A stretch of DNA of 64,000 nucleotides from Candidatus Obscuribacterales bacterium. Its GTDB lineage: Bacteria; Cyanobacteriota; Vampirovibrionia; Obscuribacterales; Obscuribacteraceae. The stretch is taken from positions 1 through 64,000 of the forward strand of contig JAIELX010000087.1 in assembly GCA_019752635.1 (NCBI GenBank), written 5' to 3'. The notes beneath the pieces are model-generated. The model had not been told where the DNA came from, did no database searches, and saw nothing but the letters and a program-made list of their open reading frames with translations. Numbering within the stretch: the first letter of the stretch is position 1; each line of letters starts with the position of its first letter. A program made the translations under genes and the position numbers. Shown piece by piece: positions 63,339 to 64,000 of this stretch.

Positions 63339-64000
63339 TTAGAATGCGCCTGTGTACGGAGCCGGTCCTCCAAGGGAAACAGACATTGGTGCATCTAGCT
63401 GTACTGTGATTTGCGAGCCGGAGGAAATGACGACGTCCTTACCTTTGCGAAGCAGCAAGCTGTCTGCTACGCCTACGCCGGCACCGATAGCGGTGCCTGA
63501 CCATGCGCCTCGTCCTGCGCCTCGACCACCGCCGGCGATAGCACCGACACCTGTACCGAGAGCAGCACCGAGACCGGCGCCAAGACCGCCTCTAATTGCA
63601 GCTTGCCCGGCTTTGGTCTTCCAGGTTTCACCCTTGAACACATCGCTGCCGTCACTGCCCTTGTCGTTATACTTTCCGATGCCACCTTGAATATGAGCAG
63701 TGATAGGGGTTTCAACGCCATCCGGTGTGCGCAGGCGATTGAATTTGATGCCCAACGTGCCGGCACGTCCGAGGAAACCTCCACCTTTCGCTTCGGTTAC
63801 CTGACCAATCAACTTAGAACCGGCAGGAATTTGAGCATCACCTAGAAAAACGGCCTGACTAATTGTGGCTTGGATGAAGTCGCCGGACTGAGCGGCCTGC
63901 GTCGAGATGGAAATATCGAGTGCGGCGGGAATGGTTAGCCCTGCAGGAGCGTAAGCGACGCGACCGCGTTGTACCGGCGCCCCGTATCCTCCCGGTGTTG
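63339..64000 (-). CDS. Partial VirB10/TrbI-like protein with glycine-zipper segment
   Basis: The frame is open to the right edge; 219 C-terminal residues are visible, with the stop at 63339. The visible part begins TPGGYGAPVQ, then AGLTIPAALDISIS...GDFIQATISQAVF...IPAGSKLIGQVTEAKGG and LGIKFNRLRTPDGVETPI. This is the strand order of the TrbI/VirB10 C-terminal barrel ('AG..IPA.L...I.S..PG...A.V...V.......IP.GS.LIG.......G..R....W.RL..PDG'). A Gly/Ala zipper (AIRGGLGAGLGAALGTGVG) follows at the place of the VirB10 pore helices, then VVISSGSQITVQL. In T4SSs VirB10 spans from inner to outer membrane. The match is by eye. Confidence 0.6.
   Translation of the reverse strand, partial: TPGGYGAPVQRGRVAYAPAGLTIPAALDISISTQAAQSGDFIQATISQAVFLGDAQIPAGSKLIGQVTEAKGGGFLGRAGTLGIKFNRLRTPDGVETPITAHIQGGIGKYNDKGSDGSDVFKGETWKTKAGQAAIRGGLGAGLGAALGTGVGAIAGGGRGAGRGAWSGTAIGAGVGVADSLLLRKGKDVVISSGSQITVQLDAPMSVSLGGPAPYTGAF

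Overview
The window is about 64 kb of gene-dense bacterial DNA with moderate GC and roughly fifty protein-coding genes. I see no tRNA, rRNA, insertion sequence or CRISPR array. The likely source is an uncultured diderm-type bacterium. Many small secreted TPR and low-complexity proteins, a Hanks-type kinase, a single-RRM RNA-binding protein of the kind common in cyanobacteria, LytR-CpsA-Psr and Lgt proteins, and a VirB-type transfer machine together suggest the non-photosynthetic cyanobacterial sister lineage (Vampirovibrionia/Melainabacteria, Obscuribacterales-like). This is inference from gene content only; no phylogenetic marker was tested.

Layout. 1-12.4 kb: a type IV secretion/conjugation-like block. 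It holds the end of a large Ala/Gln-rich protein, two paralogous zinc-ribbon DUF2225-like proteins, then a compact operon of VirB3-like, VirB4-like ATPase, VirB8/TcpC-like and VirD4/TraG-like coupling protein, closed by a strong terminator. 12.5-16.2 kb: an RRM protein and a divergent histidine kinase/response regulator pair. 16.2-18.2 kb (minus): a tightly overlapped operon of a nucleosidase, a hidden 42-residue protein and a coiled-coil protein with a degenerate phospholipase-D motif. 18.3-24.8 kb: a secreted two-TM protein that might be pilin-like, a replication-relaxation winged-helix protein, a secreted WD40 propeller, a zinc-ribbon Ser/Thr kinase with TPRs, and a tail-anchored secreted protein. 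25-34 kb: metabolism and envelope (OppF-like ATPase, hydroxyacyl-CoA dehydrogenase, secreted TPR and TonB-like proteins) and an RtcB RNA ligase plus small methyltransferase between two DUF1189-like membrane proteins. 34-38 kb (minus): dienelactone hydrolase, a solitary adenine DNA methyltransferase and a PAP2 phosphatase, closely coupled. 38-47 kb: secreted and repeat proteins, an LCP protein, transaldolase, then radA-uvrC and a hidden 32-residue membrane peptide. 48-56.6 kb: lgt, a metallophosphoesterase, lipid-linked glycan genes (GT2, GT87, methyltransferase), a hydroxyacid dehydrogenase and glpD. 57-64 kb: a secreted TPR-CHAT protein lacking both catalytic residues, two further secreted proteins, and at the right edge a partial VirB10/TrbI-like protein.

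Two themes recur. Transfer-type components lie at both ends of the window (VirB3/B4/B8/D4 left, VirB10-like right), so the machine may be scattered over a chromosome and not held in one mobile island. Translational coupling by 1- or 4-base overlaps (TGATG, ATGA, GTGA, TAATG) is common and exposes three small genes (17235-17363, 40502-40657, 43815-43913). The most system-like novelties are the T4SS-like module with its zinc-ribbon partners, the nucleosidase/microprotein/pseudo-PLD operon, and the catalytically dead CHAT protein.
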